DNA from: Cyclobacterium xiamenense
Lineage (GTDB): Bacteria > Bacteroidota > Bacteroidia > Cytophagales > Cyclobacteriaceae
Direction: 5' to 3'
Assembly (NCBI RefSeq): GCF_009467825.1
Contig: NZ_WIOK01000002.1
Span: forward strand, 186,001 to 250,000
DNA: 64,000 nucleotides
The stretch's first letter is position 1, and every line of letters begins with the position of its first letter. Position numbers and translations under genes: made by a program. This document shows positions 36,601-44,228 of the stretch, piece by piece. A model generated the notes under the pieces. The model did not search any database and was not told where the DNA came from. It worked only from the letters and a program-made list of their open reading frames with translations.

Positions 36601-37053
36601 AAAACCAATATCAATGATTTTATTTCAAAAATTTTGGTAAAACATAAATCTGCAGGAATAAAAAAAGGTATCTTAGTCACTTCAAAGTTCCCCACCAGAC
36701 CTTTTTTTGCAAATGTGGAACGTAAATGCCTGGAAATAATCGTTAATAATATCGTTGGTAACTCGATTAAGTATTCCGAGAAGGGCATGGTACAGGTACA
36801 TGTGGAGAAAATTGAGCACCAGCTCGCGTTGCAGGTTCGGGATCAGGGAGTGGGGATCAGTGAAGACTACCTGGTCAAATTGTTTTATCCGTTTGAACAG
36901 GAAAGTAAGGGTTTTAACCGTAAATTTGAAGGAGCGGGAATCGGGTTGGCTATTTCTAAGCACCTGGTCGAACGCCTGGATGGAACCATACTTCTTGAGA
37001 GTGAAAAGGGGAAGGGTACCCTGGTAAAAATTTTCTTACCCTTGGACAGCTAA
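33622..37053 (+). CDS. two-component propeller sensor histidine kinase with PAS domain
   Basis: A 1143-residue membrane sensor. After a signal peptide (1-19) comes a large periplasmic beta-propeller (about 20-630, repeats such as GFIWVATNQGVKF and QLWLGTDSGVLL). It is followed by a Y_Y_Y domain (about 640-710), one membrane helix (about 735-758), a PAS domain (about 785-890), HisKA with the phospho-accepting His930 in SNMSHELRTPLNG, and a HATPase (DQGVGISED, GAGIGLAIS). The front half resembles the hybrid two-component systems that sense glycans, but no receiver or AraC-type domain follows. A separate REC-kinase gene starts seven bases later, which probably supplies the receiver. Confidence 0.9.
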   Translation: MNKFFPLVFFLLCQYLVFGQTFKFNKQIRGLGETPNIIYSIAQDQKGFIWVATNQGVKFSDGIRSEFLPDSIRQTFTTEQNVFVDADGEVWVYQQSGRPLVYRHTGDSWQKAETLLTDSMATGNHDSMVFFSLGQGPKKELFLVLPDWVIHQKRSGEPSTALPTSGLGDFYSHFVSENDTLFLFERGVYRMSAGSFQREQQMDFWPEDEPLVKMARLPGSQSYFFLTRNRLYAGENPYSLSDTLYRITRDEPTGPKDRFDLFLKNEKVYFYYNSHLYQFNTKTRRRFVLSVYEELRVRQVNTAMVDREGIIWIGTFRGLANLASTKFQNFDEQTGAPAPDISAAILYGRQKYLVGFENGIQAWRGGSPAVTHFFSSEIVPDRRDRVLNFSLDNRGNVWFSAYDHGLGFFDAETMDMRLFSLPENQLVSYVWTDEEHLWVAGDQRVYRARLPAPGSSPDLNEYDIGLPPDKPIGFIRKIGRLKNGKWMILVAGGTVSSNELRVYPNAIKLQGYDFLERNDSLFVGTEKGFFSLEDTVLRPARIHGQTVDHPVYAFLEDEKGQLWLGTDSGVLLQESDRLRVFTEKTGLIGNDVGRGALAQADKGRILIGTQNGVSVYYPEEDQESLESPLVFLEKVAILDAKPIETEFLKIPFRLNNIVCSFSAASFRNAPDLTIYYWLEGLHTEWQALVNPHTNELLFNNLPPGDYRLALKAGLSGYPPSEVVYSDRFQIDLPFYLQFWFLLLLAAFLLALGYGISLLYRQAKNQGRMRNTLHQKTQEIANREDRFRNVWNSSQDGLLLSVKGGKVIAANPVLCEMASVTEKELQTYGVAHLFADPGFYPSIRDEISEDLAKIDNSGFTRELKMPFRGKTKEIELFISRMKEDFDGNPLYLNVFRDISTKKAFEQGLKHAKEKAEEVSQLKSSIISNMSHELRTPLNGILGSTEHLIQRRSEDKELLGHLDIIRESGERLLQTMTNILDLSQIEADRVDFVLEKTNINDFISKILVKHKSAGIKKGILVTSKFPTRPFFANVERKCLEIIVNNIVGNSIKYSEKGMVQVHVEKIEHQLALQVRDQGVGISEDYLVKLFYPFEQESKGFNRKFEGAGIGLAISKHLVERLDGTILLESEKGKGTLVKIFLPLDS

Positions 37054-37060
37054 ATCTATC

Positions 37061-38272
37061 ATGGAAATGCGTGACTTTACGAATTCTGAACGTATGTTTT
37101 CCCTCAAAATACTGATTACGGAAGACGATACCGTGTCGGCACTTTTGCTCAAAAAAGCGCTGGAAAAAAACCACCACCAGATTATTGGAATGGCCGACTC
37201 CGGTGAGATGGCCCTGGAAATACTCGAGAATAACCGGGCGGATATTGTCATGATGGACATCAACCTGTCCGGAAAGCTGGACGGTATCAAAACCACGGAG
37301 ATCATCAACGAAAAATACAACATCCCGGTAGTATACCTTACGGCGAGTTCCGATTCCGAAACCTTACAGAAGGTAGCCGTAACCAATCCCAGCGCCTACG
37401 TCATCAAACCCTTCAATATCCGGGAACTGAACATGGTGATTGAGTTGGCCATTTTTAAGGACAAAAAGGAAAAGGAACTGCAGAGTTTGAATAACGAGCT
37501 GGAGGAAAAGGTCAAAAAGCGTACCGCCGATCTCAACGAGGCCAACAAAGAGCTGCAAAAAGCGCTCGAAAAGGAACGGGAGTTGAGTGAACTGAAATCC
37601 CGTATCGTGCAGAACGTTTCCCATGGATTCAAGACCCCACTGACTTCCATTCTGAGTTCGGCCCAGTTGCTCAAGCTTTATGCCGAAAAAGACCATCCCT
37701 TCAAGGTCAAAATAGTGAAGCACGCAACGAAAATCGAAAATTCGGTGCGTAACCTCAACAGTTTGCTTACCAGCGTACTCTTCTTTGGAAAAGCGGATGC
37801 CGATAAAATGAACTACAAGCCGGTACGGATTTATACTTCTGCTTTTTTGAACGAAGTCGTCGACATGGTGAAGGCCGGGGTGGAAAACGATGTCAAAATT
37901 ATCACTGATTTTGATAAGCTACCAAAAATGATCACCTCAGACATGGACTTGCTGTATCAGATTTTGGAAAACCTGCTTTCCAATGCCGTGAAGTATTCCA
38001 AGGATGGCGGGACGGTTACCTTTACGGTTCGTCACGAAAACGAAGTGCTCAAGCTTTCCATAAAGGATCAGGGAATTGGAATTTCCGATGGCGAACAATC
38101 CCAGCTGTTTGACCGTTTCTTTAGAGCAAAGAACGTTGGCCTACGTGAGGGTTCCGGTTTGGGCCTGTCCATCGTAAAAAAATGCATCGAAGTCATTGGA
38201 GGAAAAATTTCTTTTACGAGTAAGATAAATAAGGGAACGGAATTCAAGCTTGAAATTCCGGCAAAAAAATAA
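37061..38272 (+). CDS. response regulator-histidine kinase with atypical H-box (Gly after His)
   Basis: A 403-residue cytoplasmic protein: receiver domain (about 13-125, acidic cluster E21-D22-D23, acceptor D66 in VMMDINLSG, Lys in VIKPFN), coiled coil (about 130-175), HisKA and HATPase. The H-box reads NVSHGFKTPL: His188 is present but the next residue, normally Glu or Asp and needed as general base for autophosphorylation, is Gly189 (codon GGA). The HATPase N, G1 and G2 boxes look intact (ENLLSNAVKY, DQGIGISDG, GSGLGLSIV). The protein may be a poor kinase, a phospho-relay or a phosphatase. It sits between the propeller kinase and the ABC genes with gaps of seven and six bases. Confidence 0.88.
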   Translation: MEMRDFTNSERMFSLKILITEDDTVSALLLKKALEKNHHQIIGMADSGEMALEILENNRADIVMMDINLSGKLDGIKTTEIINEKYNIPVVYLTASSDSETLQKVAVTNPSAYVIKPFNIRELNMVIELAIFKDKKEKELQSLNNELEEKVKKRTADLNEANKELQKALEKERELSELKSRIVQNVSHGFKTPLTSILSSAQLLKLYAEKDHPFKVKIVKHATKIENSVRNLNSLLTSVLFFGKADADKMNYKPVRIYTSAFLNEVVDMVKAGVENDVKIITDFDKLPKMITSDMDLLYQILENLLSNAVKYSKDGGTVTFTVRHENEVLKLSIKDQGIGISDGEQSQLFDRFFRAKNVGLREGSGLGLSIVKKCIEVIGGKISFTSKINKGTEFKLEIPAKK

Positions 38273-38278
38273 CGATTG

Positions 38279-38917
38279 ATGATTGCCGCTACGTCTATTC
38301 AATTTGCTTACAATAAAGAACAACCATTTTTTATTCCGGATTTTGAGATCAAAGGGGGCGAAGCCGTTTTGGTGCTTGGAAAATCCGGTAGTGGAAAAAC
38401 CACCCTGCTGAACATTCTGGGTGGGCTGCTGGCCCCACAGCAAGGCGAGGTTCGGATAAACGGCATTTCCCTGTATTCCATGAAAGGAAACACGTTGGAT
38501 AAATTCCGGGGAAAAAATATTGGAATTGTCTTTCAAAAGCCGCACATCCTTTCCCCGCTGACGGTAGAAGAAAACGTCGCCTTGCCTCGGTTTTTTGTCA
38601 ACAAGCCCTCGGACGGAATGGTGGACCGGATCTTAAGCGAATTGGGTATCTTCGATAAAAAAAACGCAGGCATCCACACCCTAAGTGAAGGAGAGGCCCA
38701 GCGGGTGTCGATTGCAAGGGCTCTGGTCAACGAGCCCAAAATCATCCTGGCCGATGAACCTACGGCAAGCCTCGACGACGAAAACGCCAAAATCGTTGTG
38801 AACCTGCTGAAAGAACAAGCAAAGAAACTCAACGCATCGCTCCTTATTGTCACCCACGATCAACGCATCAAAGACGAAATTGAAACGCGTATCACCCTTA
38901 CCCGGAAAGGTCTATGA
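38279..38917 (+). CDS. ABC transporter ATP-binding protein, LolD/MacB type
   Basis: A 212-residue ATPase. Walker A is GKSGSGKTT, the Q-loop is in IVFQKPHILSPLT, the signature is LSEGEAQRVSIARAL (a variant of LSGGQ), and Walker B is IILADEPTASLD, followed by VTHD. The size and the lack of extra domains match LolD and MacB partners that energise FtsX-fold permeases and not classic importers. The ATG at 38279 follows an in-frame TTG. Its stop overlaps the permease start by four bases (ATGA), so the two are coupled subunits. Confidence 0.92.
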   Translation: MIAATSIQFAYNKEQPFFIPDFEIKGGEAVLVLGKSGSGKTTLLNILGGLLAPQQGEVRINGISLYSMKGNTLDKFRGKNIGIVFQKPHILSPLTVEENVALPRFFVNKPSDGMVDRILSELGIFDKKNAGIHTLSEGEAQRVSIARALVNEPKIILADEPTASLDDENAKIVVNLLKEQAKKLNASLLIVTHDQRIKDEIETRITLTRKGL

Positions 38918-40140
38918 ACATGCTAAAGCTAAGCTGGAGCTACCTGATGGCAAAACCGTGGAATACGGGGCTGAATATTCTGTTATTGGCCCTGGGCTTA
39001 TCCATTATAACGGTATTAATTTTAATACAGGACCAGTTTGAAAATAAGATGAACCGGGACGCCTCCGGCATTGACCTGGTCATTGGCGCCAAAGGAAGCC
39101 CGCTGCAATTGGTGCTTTCCTCCGTCTACCACATCGATTTTCCTACCGGAAATATTCCCCTGGAAGAAGCAGGAAAGTTGTCCAAAAACCGCCTTATCAA
39201 AAATACCATTCCGCTAGGCCTGGGAGACAACTACCAGGGATACCGGATTGTCGGCACTAACCACGATTACCTCGAACTGTATGGCGCGGAATTTGAGACT
39301 GGGGAAGCCTGGCGTCTACCTTTCGAGGTGGTATTGGGACAAGTGGCCGCACAAAAGCTGGACTTGAAAGTAGGCGATACCTTTGTTGGATCGCACGGCA
39401 TTGCTTCTGCCAGCCACGAGCACGACGAGCACCCCTACGTAGTGGTAGGTGTGCTGGAAGCCAGGGGGAATGTGGTCGACCAACTGATACTCACCAGTGT
39501 GGAGTCGGTGTGGCTATCTCACGACGAGGAACACGACCACGATAAAATGGAGCAGGAAGTTAGCAAAACAGGGCTTCCGGAAGCCAGGGACGAGGAGGCA
39601 CGTGAGCTTACCACCCTATTGGTGCAGTATCGAAACCCCATTGCGGCCGTTCAGTTGCCCCGTTTTGTTAACAGCCGTACCGCCCTGCAGGCGGCCTCTC
39701 CCTCCTTTGAGATTTCCCGGCTGTTTGAGTTGCTGGGAGTAGGCATATCCCTCATTCAAGGTCTGGCCCTGGTCATCGTCTCCATTGCAGCGCTGGGGAT
39801 TTTCATAGCGCTGTACAATTCTCTTAAAGAAAGAAAGTACCATCTTGCTGTGATGCGGGCTATTGGCGCCTCCCGGGGCCAGCTATTTGTTCTGATTGTA
39901 ATGGAAGGGTTGTTATTAACGTTTATGGGTGCGGTATCGGGGCTGCTCATCGGACACTTTTTTCTCCTGGTACTGGTTATGGTAAACGAACAGGGACTGA
40001 TGTCCGGACTGACGGCCTTTGTTTTCCTTAGCAGTGAATGGTGGATCCTGGGCTATGCCCTGGCGGTGGGGATTATTGCCTCATTGATTCCGGCATGGAA
40101 TGCCTACCGGACAGATATTGCCACACAACTAACCAAGTAA
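38914..40140 (+). CDS. FtsX/MacB-fold ABC transporter permease with His-rich periplasmic loop
   Basis: A 408-residue inner-membrane protein: one N-terminal helix (about 20-40), a periplasmic MacB-type domain (about 41-265) and three C-terminal helices, the FtsX arrangement. The periplasmic part contains two metal-like clusters, SHEHDEHPYVVVG and HDEEHDHDK, about 45 residues apart. Such His/Asp/Glu strings are unusual for LolCE-type exporters and suggest zinc or another divalent metal. It pairs with the preceding ATPase. A small exported protein starts 14 bases after it. The role is inferred and could also be lipoprotein or peptide handling. Confidence 0.85.
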   Translation: MNMLKLSWSYLMAKPWNTGLNILLLALGLSIITVLILIQDQFENKMNRDASGIDLVIGAKGSPLQLVLSSVYHIDFPTGNIPLEEAGKLSKNRLIKNTIPLGLGDNYQGYRIVGTNHDYLELYGAEFETGEAWRLPFEVVLGQVAAQKLDLKVGDTFVGSHGIASASHEHDEHPYVVVGVLEARGNVVDQLILTSVESVWLSHDEEHDHDKMEQEVSKTGLPEARDEEARELTTLLVQYRNPIAAVQLPRFVNSRTALQAASPSFEISRLFELLGVGISLIQGLALVIVSIAALGIFIALYNSLKERKYHLAVMRAIGASRGQLFVLIVMEGLLLTFMGAVSGLLIGHFFLLVLVMVNEQGLMSGLTAFVFLSSEWWILGYALAVGIIASLIPAWNAYRTDIATQLTK

Positions 40141-40154
40141 ACAAATTGCAAGCT

Positions 40155-40580
40155 ATGAAGTATCTTATTATCCTATTGACGTTTTTGGCATTGCCTGGAC
40201 TGGCACAGCAAAATAGCGTATGGAAAGACCTCTCCAAAGTAACGTATGAAATTGGAGAGGATGAATTCGGCGAACTATACCTCCCGGTTTTTGACGAGAA
40301 AGTCAAAGAAATGGAAGGGAAAGAAGTCACGGCAGATGGATACATCATTCCGTTTGAAGGCATGTTCAAGCCGGAGCACATCATTCTCTCTTCCCTCCCG
40401 CTGGCGGAATGTTTTTTTTGCGGTTCCGGAGGCCCGGAGACCGTCATGGAAGTAATGCTGCAAGACCCGATTAAATACACCTCCAAAAAGGTACAGGTGA
40501 AAGGAACCCTGGTTTTGAATGCCAAGGATCCGGAGAAGCTGATGTACATCCTGACGGATGCCCAGCTTATTTCACCCTGA
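40155..40580 (+). CDS. small exported protein resembling DUF3299, with CxxC motif
   Basis: A 141-residue secreted protein: signal peptide (1 to about 18, ending LPGLAQQ), then a compact beta-rich domain. The segment EVTADGYIIPFEGMF and the later LAECFFCGSGGPETVMEVM recall the DUF3299 layout, in which a strand ending in a Cys-containing loop follows GYxxPxE. The CxxC could bind metal or be a disulfide. Proteobacterial DUF3299 genes are found beside zinc-uptake ABC genes, which agrees with the His-rich permease immediately upstream. Assignment to the family is by eye and tentative. ATG 40155 is the first of the signal peptide, and the in-frame upstream extension lies inside the permease gene. 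Confidence 0.6.
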   Translation: MKYLIILLTFLALPGLAQQNSVWKDLSKVTYEIGEDEFGELYLPVFDEKVKEMEGKEVTADGYIIPFEGMFKPEHIILSSLPLAECFFCGSGGPETVMEVMLQDPIKYTSKKVQVKGTLVLNAKDPEKLMYILTDAQLISP

Positions 40581-40589
40581 TACCGGATG

Positions 40590-41426
40590 CTAGCGCGATG
40601 CGGCGGTAGCGGCTATTTCCAACTCCATTGCCAAAAAATCGGCCATGAGTTTTCTTGTTACCGGACCGGGCTTGCCGGTACCGATTCGAACCTGATCGAT
40701 CTGTGTAATGGGCAGGATGCGCTTGGTGGTAGAACTGATAAAGACTTCGTCTGCCTGTAGGAGTTCATCCAGCCCAAAGTCGGCAAAGCTCACATCTCCG
40801 GCCAATTCGATTACCTTATTTCGGGTAATTCCCCAAAGAATATCGCGGTTGGGTGTGTACAATTGCCCGTGTTTCACCATGAAAATATTGCTTCTAGAGC
40901 TTTCCGAAACCCGCCCCTCGTGGTGGTAGACCACGTCCTCTGCCTGCTGGGCTTTCCAGTCCATGCTCAGCCAACATGGATAGGTGTAGTTGGTGGTCTT
41001 GATGGCAGCGAGGGGTCGGACATAGTCCACACTTACAAGTTTTACGCCATTCCGGTATTTCTCTTCAGCAGGTAACTGCAGGGATTCGCAGAAAATAAAG
41101 AGTTGCCCTTTGGCAGGTAAAAAGTGGTTGGGCGACAGGCCTCCGGTAAGCACCATGCGGATTCCACCGTCAGCATGCGCATTTTTCTCTATCAATTCGT
41201 AGATGATTTCCTTTAGTTCCAATGGACTGTAGTCCAATGCCAGTCCGGCTTTTCTCGCGGATTCCGTAAAACGATTCAGGTACGCTTCCAAAAATAAGGG
41301 ATGCCTGCCCACGGTTCTGAAAAAATCAAAAATGGCATACCCTCGGATCAAGCCAATATCCAGGGGATGCACCCGTGCCTGCTGGCTATCGATGATTTGG
41401 TCGGTTGAAAAACAAAATGGTTTCAT
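40590..41426 (-). CDS. class IV aminotransferase (D-amino acid or branched-chain type)
   Basis: A 278-residue PLP enzyme of fold type IV. The N-terminal GLIRGYAIFDFFRT, the PLP lysine in AAIKTTNYTY, and VSESSRSNIFMVKHGQLYTP are the family marks. Members interconvert amino and keto acids (D-alanine or branched-chain) or lyse aminodeoxychorismate, and substrate choice is not clear. The gene is transcribed away from the divergent lipoprotein gene and converges, with nine bases between stops, on the DUF3299-like gene. No promoter consensus was seen in its AT-rich leader. Confidence 0.88.
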   Translation of the reverse strand: MKPFCFSTDQIIDSQQARVHPLDIGLIRGYAIFDFFRTVGRHPLFLEAYLNRFTESARKAGLALDYSPLELKEIIYELIEKNAHADGGIRMVLTGGLSPNHFLPAKGQLFIFCESLQLPAEEKYRNGVKLVSVDYVRPLAAIKTTNYTYPCWLSMDWKAQQAEDVVYHHEGRVSESSRSNIFMVKHGQLYTPNRDILWGITRNKVIELAGDVSFADFGLDELLQADEVFISSTTKRILPITQIDQVRIGTGKPGPVTRKLMADFLAMELEIAATAASR

Positions 41427-41586
41427 GTTGTATCTATTTAATAATTAATTTTATTTTAACATTGTATTAATCATATTTACTATAAAAAAGTGGTACTTTT
41501 CATTTTTTTTTAATGTTATTTTATGCAGTTTTACGAGACAATTGGCAGCTGTTTTTGTGTTCAATAAACCACGTAAACGATTCAAT

Positions 41587-42018
41587 ATGAAAGTAAGACC
41601 TTTTCCCTTATTTGTGCTATTTTTTGCACTGCTATTTTCGTGTGCGGCGGAAAAAGATGAAAATGTGGCGTTAAAAGAGCAAGTAATTGCCGTCCACGAT
41701 GAGGTAATGCCGGAAATTGGAACCCTGAAAAGTCGGCAAAAAAAGTTGGAAGAAAAAGCAGACGCGCTGGCACAGGAGGCTAACGGAGTGGATACTCGAG
41801 AGCAGGTTCAGGCACTAAGGGCAGCAGCCCGATCCTGTGAGGCGGCTTACGATGGCATGTTTGTGTGGATGCGGCAGTTCGAGAGCGAGTACGACGGCAT
41901 GACGGAAGAAGAGATCCGGAGTTACTTGCAGGATCAAATGAAGAAGGTGGAGCAGGTAAAAAAGGACATTCGATCTGCGTTGACCCGTTCCGACTCCCTG
42001 CTCAACGGGGGCTTGTGA
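41587..42018 (+). CDS. small helical lipoprotein, unknown function
   Basis: A 143-residue protein with a signal peptide and lipobox (FALLFSC, Cys19). The rest is helical with many charged residues, compatible with a coiled coil (for example LKSRQKKLEEKADALAQEA). I recognise no domain. The start at ATG 41587 gives the signal peptide, and the upstream frame starts at a non-ATG codon. It overlaps the cytochrome c gene by 17 bases at its 3' end, on the opposite strand. Confidence 0.65.
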   Translation: MKVRPFPLFVLFFALLFSCAAEKDENVALKEQVIAVHDEVMPEIGTLKSRQKKLEEKADALAQEANGVDTREQVQALRAAARSCEAAYDGMFVWMRQFESEYDGMTEEEIRSYLQDQMKKVEQVKKDIRSALTRSDSLLNGGL

Positions 42019-42472
42019 CGTTTTCGAGTGCCTGATTTACCTGTTCGGTGGAGACGATACCCTTTTTATGCCCCCACACATTATAGATATAGGTGGACAA
42101 TTGAGCGATTTCCAGTGGCGTCAGTCCCGGATTGCCGGGCATGGCTTGGTTGTACACCTGTCCGTTCACCGTCATTTCACCTGCTACGCCATATTTTATC
42201 AGCCGAATCGTCCGGCCTATGTCCGATAGCATGTAATCCGAACTGCGGAGCGGGGGGATGAGTTTTGCCAAACCGCTTCCGTCTTCCTGATGGCAGTTGC
42301 TGCAATACGTCAGGTACAGTTGTTGCCCTTCAATGGCGTATTGTTTGGTTTTTAGCTCGTCTATGTCCCGGATTCCCTGGTCCCGTTTTTCGCCTGACGG
42401 GCTGCAGGCATGCAGGATGGTACCCAATAAGATCCAATAAGCTGCTCGTTTAGCCGTCCTCATCCGATTCAT
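42002..42472 (-). CDS. lipoprotein cytochrome c
   Basis: A 156-residue exported heme protein. The lipobox is ILHAC (Cys23), and the heme motif is C57-S-N-C60-H61 with QEDGSG following. A likely Met ligand occurs in YNQAMPGNPGLT. It is a class I cytochrome c, suited to passing electrons to a terminal oxidase. It overlaps the SCO gene upstream by 23 bases, so the two are co-expressed. Confidence 0.88.
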   Translation of the reverse strand: MNRMRTAKRAAYWILLGTILHACSPSGEKRDQGIRDIDELKTKQYAIEGQQLYLTYCSNCHQEDGSGLAKLIPPLRSSDYMLSDIGRTIRLIKYGVAGEMTVNGQVYNQAMPGNPGLTPLEIAQLSTYIYNVWGHKKGIVSTEQVNQALENVTSPR

Positions 42473-43112
42473 TCAATAACCTGGGAATAGCTTTTATCAG
42501 CCGGTTTACCTGCGTTTCCTTGGTACCGTCGTATACCCCACGTATCCGTCCCTTCCGGTCTATCAGCACGAAGGCTCCGCTGTGCAGGTATCCGCCTGGT
42601 TCGTCTTTGTCCGACATGGCAGTGGTCAGGTAGGAAGTTTGGCCGATTTCGAATATTTTTTCTTGTTCACCGGTTAGAAAATTCCAGGTTTGGGCATTCT
42701 CCACGCCTAGTCTGGCTGCGTAGTCTTTCAGCAGGGCCACCGTATCGTATTCGGGATCGATGGTATGGCTCAGAATTTTAAAATCAGGCTCGTCTTTGAA
42801 CGCTTCGTATACGCGCAACATCTCCTTTTTCATGATGGGGCAGATGGTGGGGCAGCTGGTAAAAAAGAAATCGGCAACGTATACCTTTCCCCGTACGTCA
42901 TCGTTGGATACCGACTCCCCTTCCTGGTTGATAAAGGTAAAGTCAGCGATCGTATGGTAGACCGTATCTACCCGGGTGACTCCATCGACGGTGATTTCCT
43001 CGGTATGGCGGTTGCCCAAAATGGGCAAGGACTCAGAGGTCGACGGATCCTGGCAAGCTGCCATACCAACCAGCAGCAAGATAGGCATTGCAGAAAAAAA
43101 CGGTGTATTCAT
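42450..43112 (-). CDS. SCO1/SenC family copper chaperone lipoprotein
   Basis: A 220-residue thioredoxin-fold lipoprotein (lipobox GMAAC, Cys20). The copper motif is C87-P-T-I-C91, with a third ligand His in GYLHSGAFVLID near the C-terminus. SCO proteins deliver copper to the CuA centre of cytochrome oxidase. ATG 43112 was chosen over a GTG six codons upstream. It is encoded with a cytochrome c downstream and a HemJ-like membrane protein upstream (31-base gap), consistent with assembly of an aerobic respiratory chain. Confidence 0.92.
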   Translation of the reverse strand: MNTPFFSAMPILLLVGMAACQDPSTSESLPILGNRHTEEITVDGVTRVDTVYHTIADFTFINQEGESVSNDDVRGKVYVADFFFTSCPTICPIMKKEMLRVYEAFKDEPDFKILSHTIDPEYDTVALLKDYAARLGVENAQTWNFLTGEQEKIFEIGQTSYLTTAMSDKDEPGGYLHSGAFVLIDRKGRIRGVYDGTKETQVNRLIKAIPRLLNESDEDG

Positions 43113-43143
43113 TTTTTGATTATAGGACACCTCAGCAGGGGAA

Positions 43144-43680
43144 TTAGTTCCGCTCGCGGCGCTTTTTGTACCACTTTGTCGCGAGCATCAGCAGTACCGC
43201 CAGGCCTACCAAACCCAGCATTCCCCAGAACATATTGACCAGGTTTTTGAGCACGATCAGAAAGACGATGGCGAACAGCAACAAGGTAGCCACTTCGTTC
43301 CATAGGCGCAGGCGCATGCTGTTCCAAACGGGCTTCCCTTGCTGGAGCGAGCGATAGATGCGCTGACAACCAAGTTGATAGGCATAAAGAAGGAATACAA
43401 AGCCAAGTTTTGCGTGCATAAAGGGCATTTGCAGGTAAGCCGGGCGGTAAAACAAGATGGCAATGCCCAAAATTAGCGTCAGGATAGCCGACGGCCAGGT
43501 GATGATGGTCCAGAGCCTTCGGGTCATCAGATCGAGTTGTGGTTTGAGGATAGCGCGCTCCGCTTCGGGGCGTTCCAGTGCTTCGGTCTGATAGATAAAC
43601 AAGCGGACCACATAAAAAAGGCCTGCAAACCAGGTGACTACAAATATTATGTGAAGCGCTTTGATGTATTCGAATGCCAT
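43144..43680 (-). CDS. CopD/HemJ-like integral membrane protein
   Basis: A 178-residue protein with four to five membrane helices. The N-terminus IKALHIIFVVTWFAGLFYVV, with a conserved His and Trp, and RLFIYQTEA match the HemJ (UPF0093) signature, the class of protoporphyrinogen IX oxidases. The length is about 30 residues longer than HemJ owing to a C-terminal basic tail (WYKKRRERN). I infer HemJ or a related CopD protein. Its position beside SCO and cytochrome c supports a link to heme or oxidase assembly. Confidence 0.72.
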   Translation of the reverse strand: MAFEYIKALHIIFVVTWFAGLFYVVRLFIYQTEALERPEAERAILKPQLDLMTRRLWTIITWPSAILTLILGIAILFYRPAYLQMPFMHAKLGFVFLLYAYQLGCQRIYRSLQQGKPVWNSMRLRLWNEVATLLLFAIVFLIVLKNLVNMFWGMLGLVGLAVLLMLATKWYKKRRERN

Positions 43681-43729
43681 TGTTGCAATTTTGTGCTAAA
43701 TTAAGGGTTCACATTGGTTTTTTGATACA

Positions 43730-44125
43730 ATGAAAACAAAATATTGGAGGTACCTGATTGGAGGCATCGTGGCCGTACTGCTGCTGGTGATGGTGTATGC
43801 GAGTCTTAGCCAGCAAGGGGTTCAGGACCTGAAAGGAGATTACCGCGAATTGGCCCGGTACAGAAACGAAAACAACACCGGACCGGTCATTCGGATTTTT
43901 GCCGTGGCCACCGATGGAAAGCAATGGGAGGAAATGCGGGCTTACGGCGATTTTATGCCCCATACCAAATACGGGAATACCCGGGTATTCTTTTTTGACC
44001 GCGACCTGGGGGAAATCGAATTGTCCCCGGAGCCGCCATATTTTGATGCGAAATGGGAGCGGTATTGCATCGCTACCTATGAAAAAACTGCCATGGGACA
44101 GGTGAGGTGGCAGCAAGTTGATTGA
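43730..44125 (+). CDS. membrane-anchored hypothetical protein
   Basis: A 131-residue protein with one N-terminal membrane helix (about 7-25) and a soluble 100-residue tail of mixed sequence. No known family was recognised. Protein-like composition and a start just outside the HemJ-like gene support that it is real. The tail contains several Trp and aromatic residues, typical of a folded domain. Confidence 0.55.
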   Translation: MKTKYWRYLIGGIVAVLLLVMVYASLSQQGVQDLKGDYRELARYRNENNTGPVIRIFAVATDGKQWEEMRAYGDFMPHTKYGNTRVFFFDRDLGEIELSPEPPYFDAKWERYCIATYEKTAMGQVRWQQVD

Positions 44126-44228
44126 TCCAAGATCTCCGAAAGCGAGGAAGGCAAATCAGCCTTATCGGAGGAATAAGCCTCCCAGACGATGCCTGGGGGC
44201 TTTCCGGTATTTTGCCGGATAGGTGGGA

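Noticed and set aside
44165-44210. A hairpin GCC(T)CCCAG/CTGGGGGC between the hypothetical protein gene and fabG
   Set aside because: The stem has a bulge and only three T follow, so it is too weak to call a terminator with confidence.
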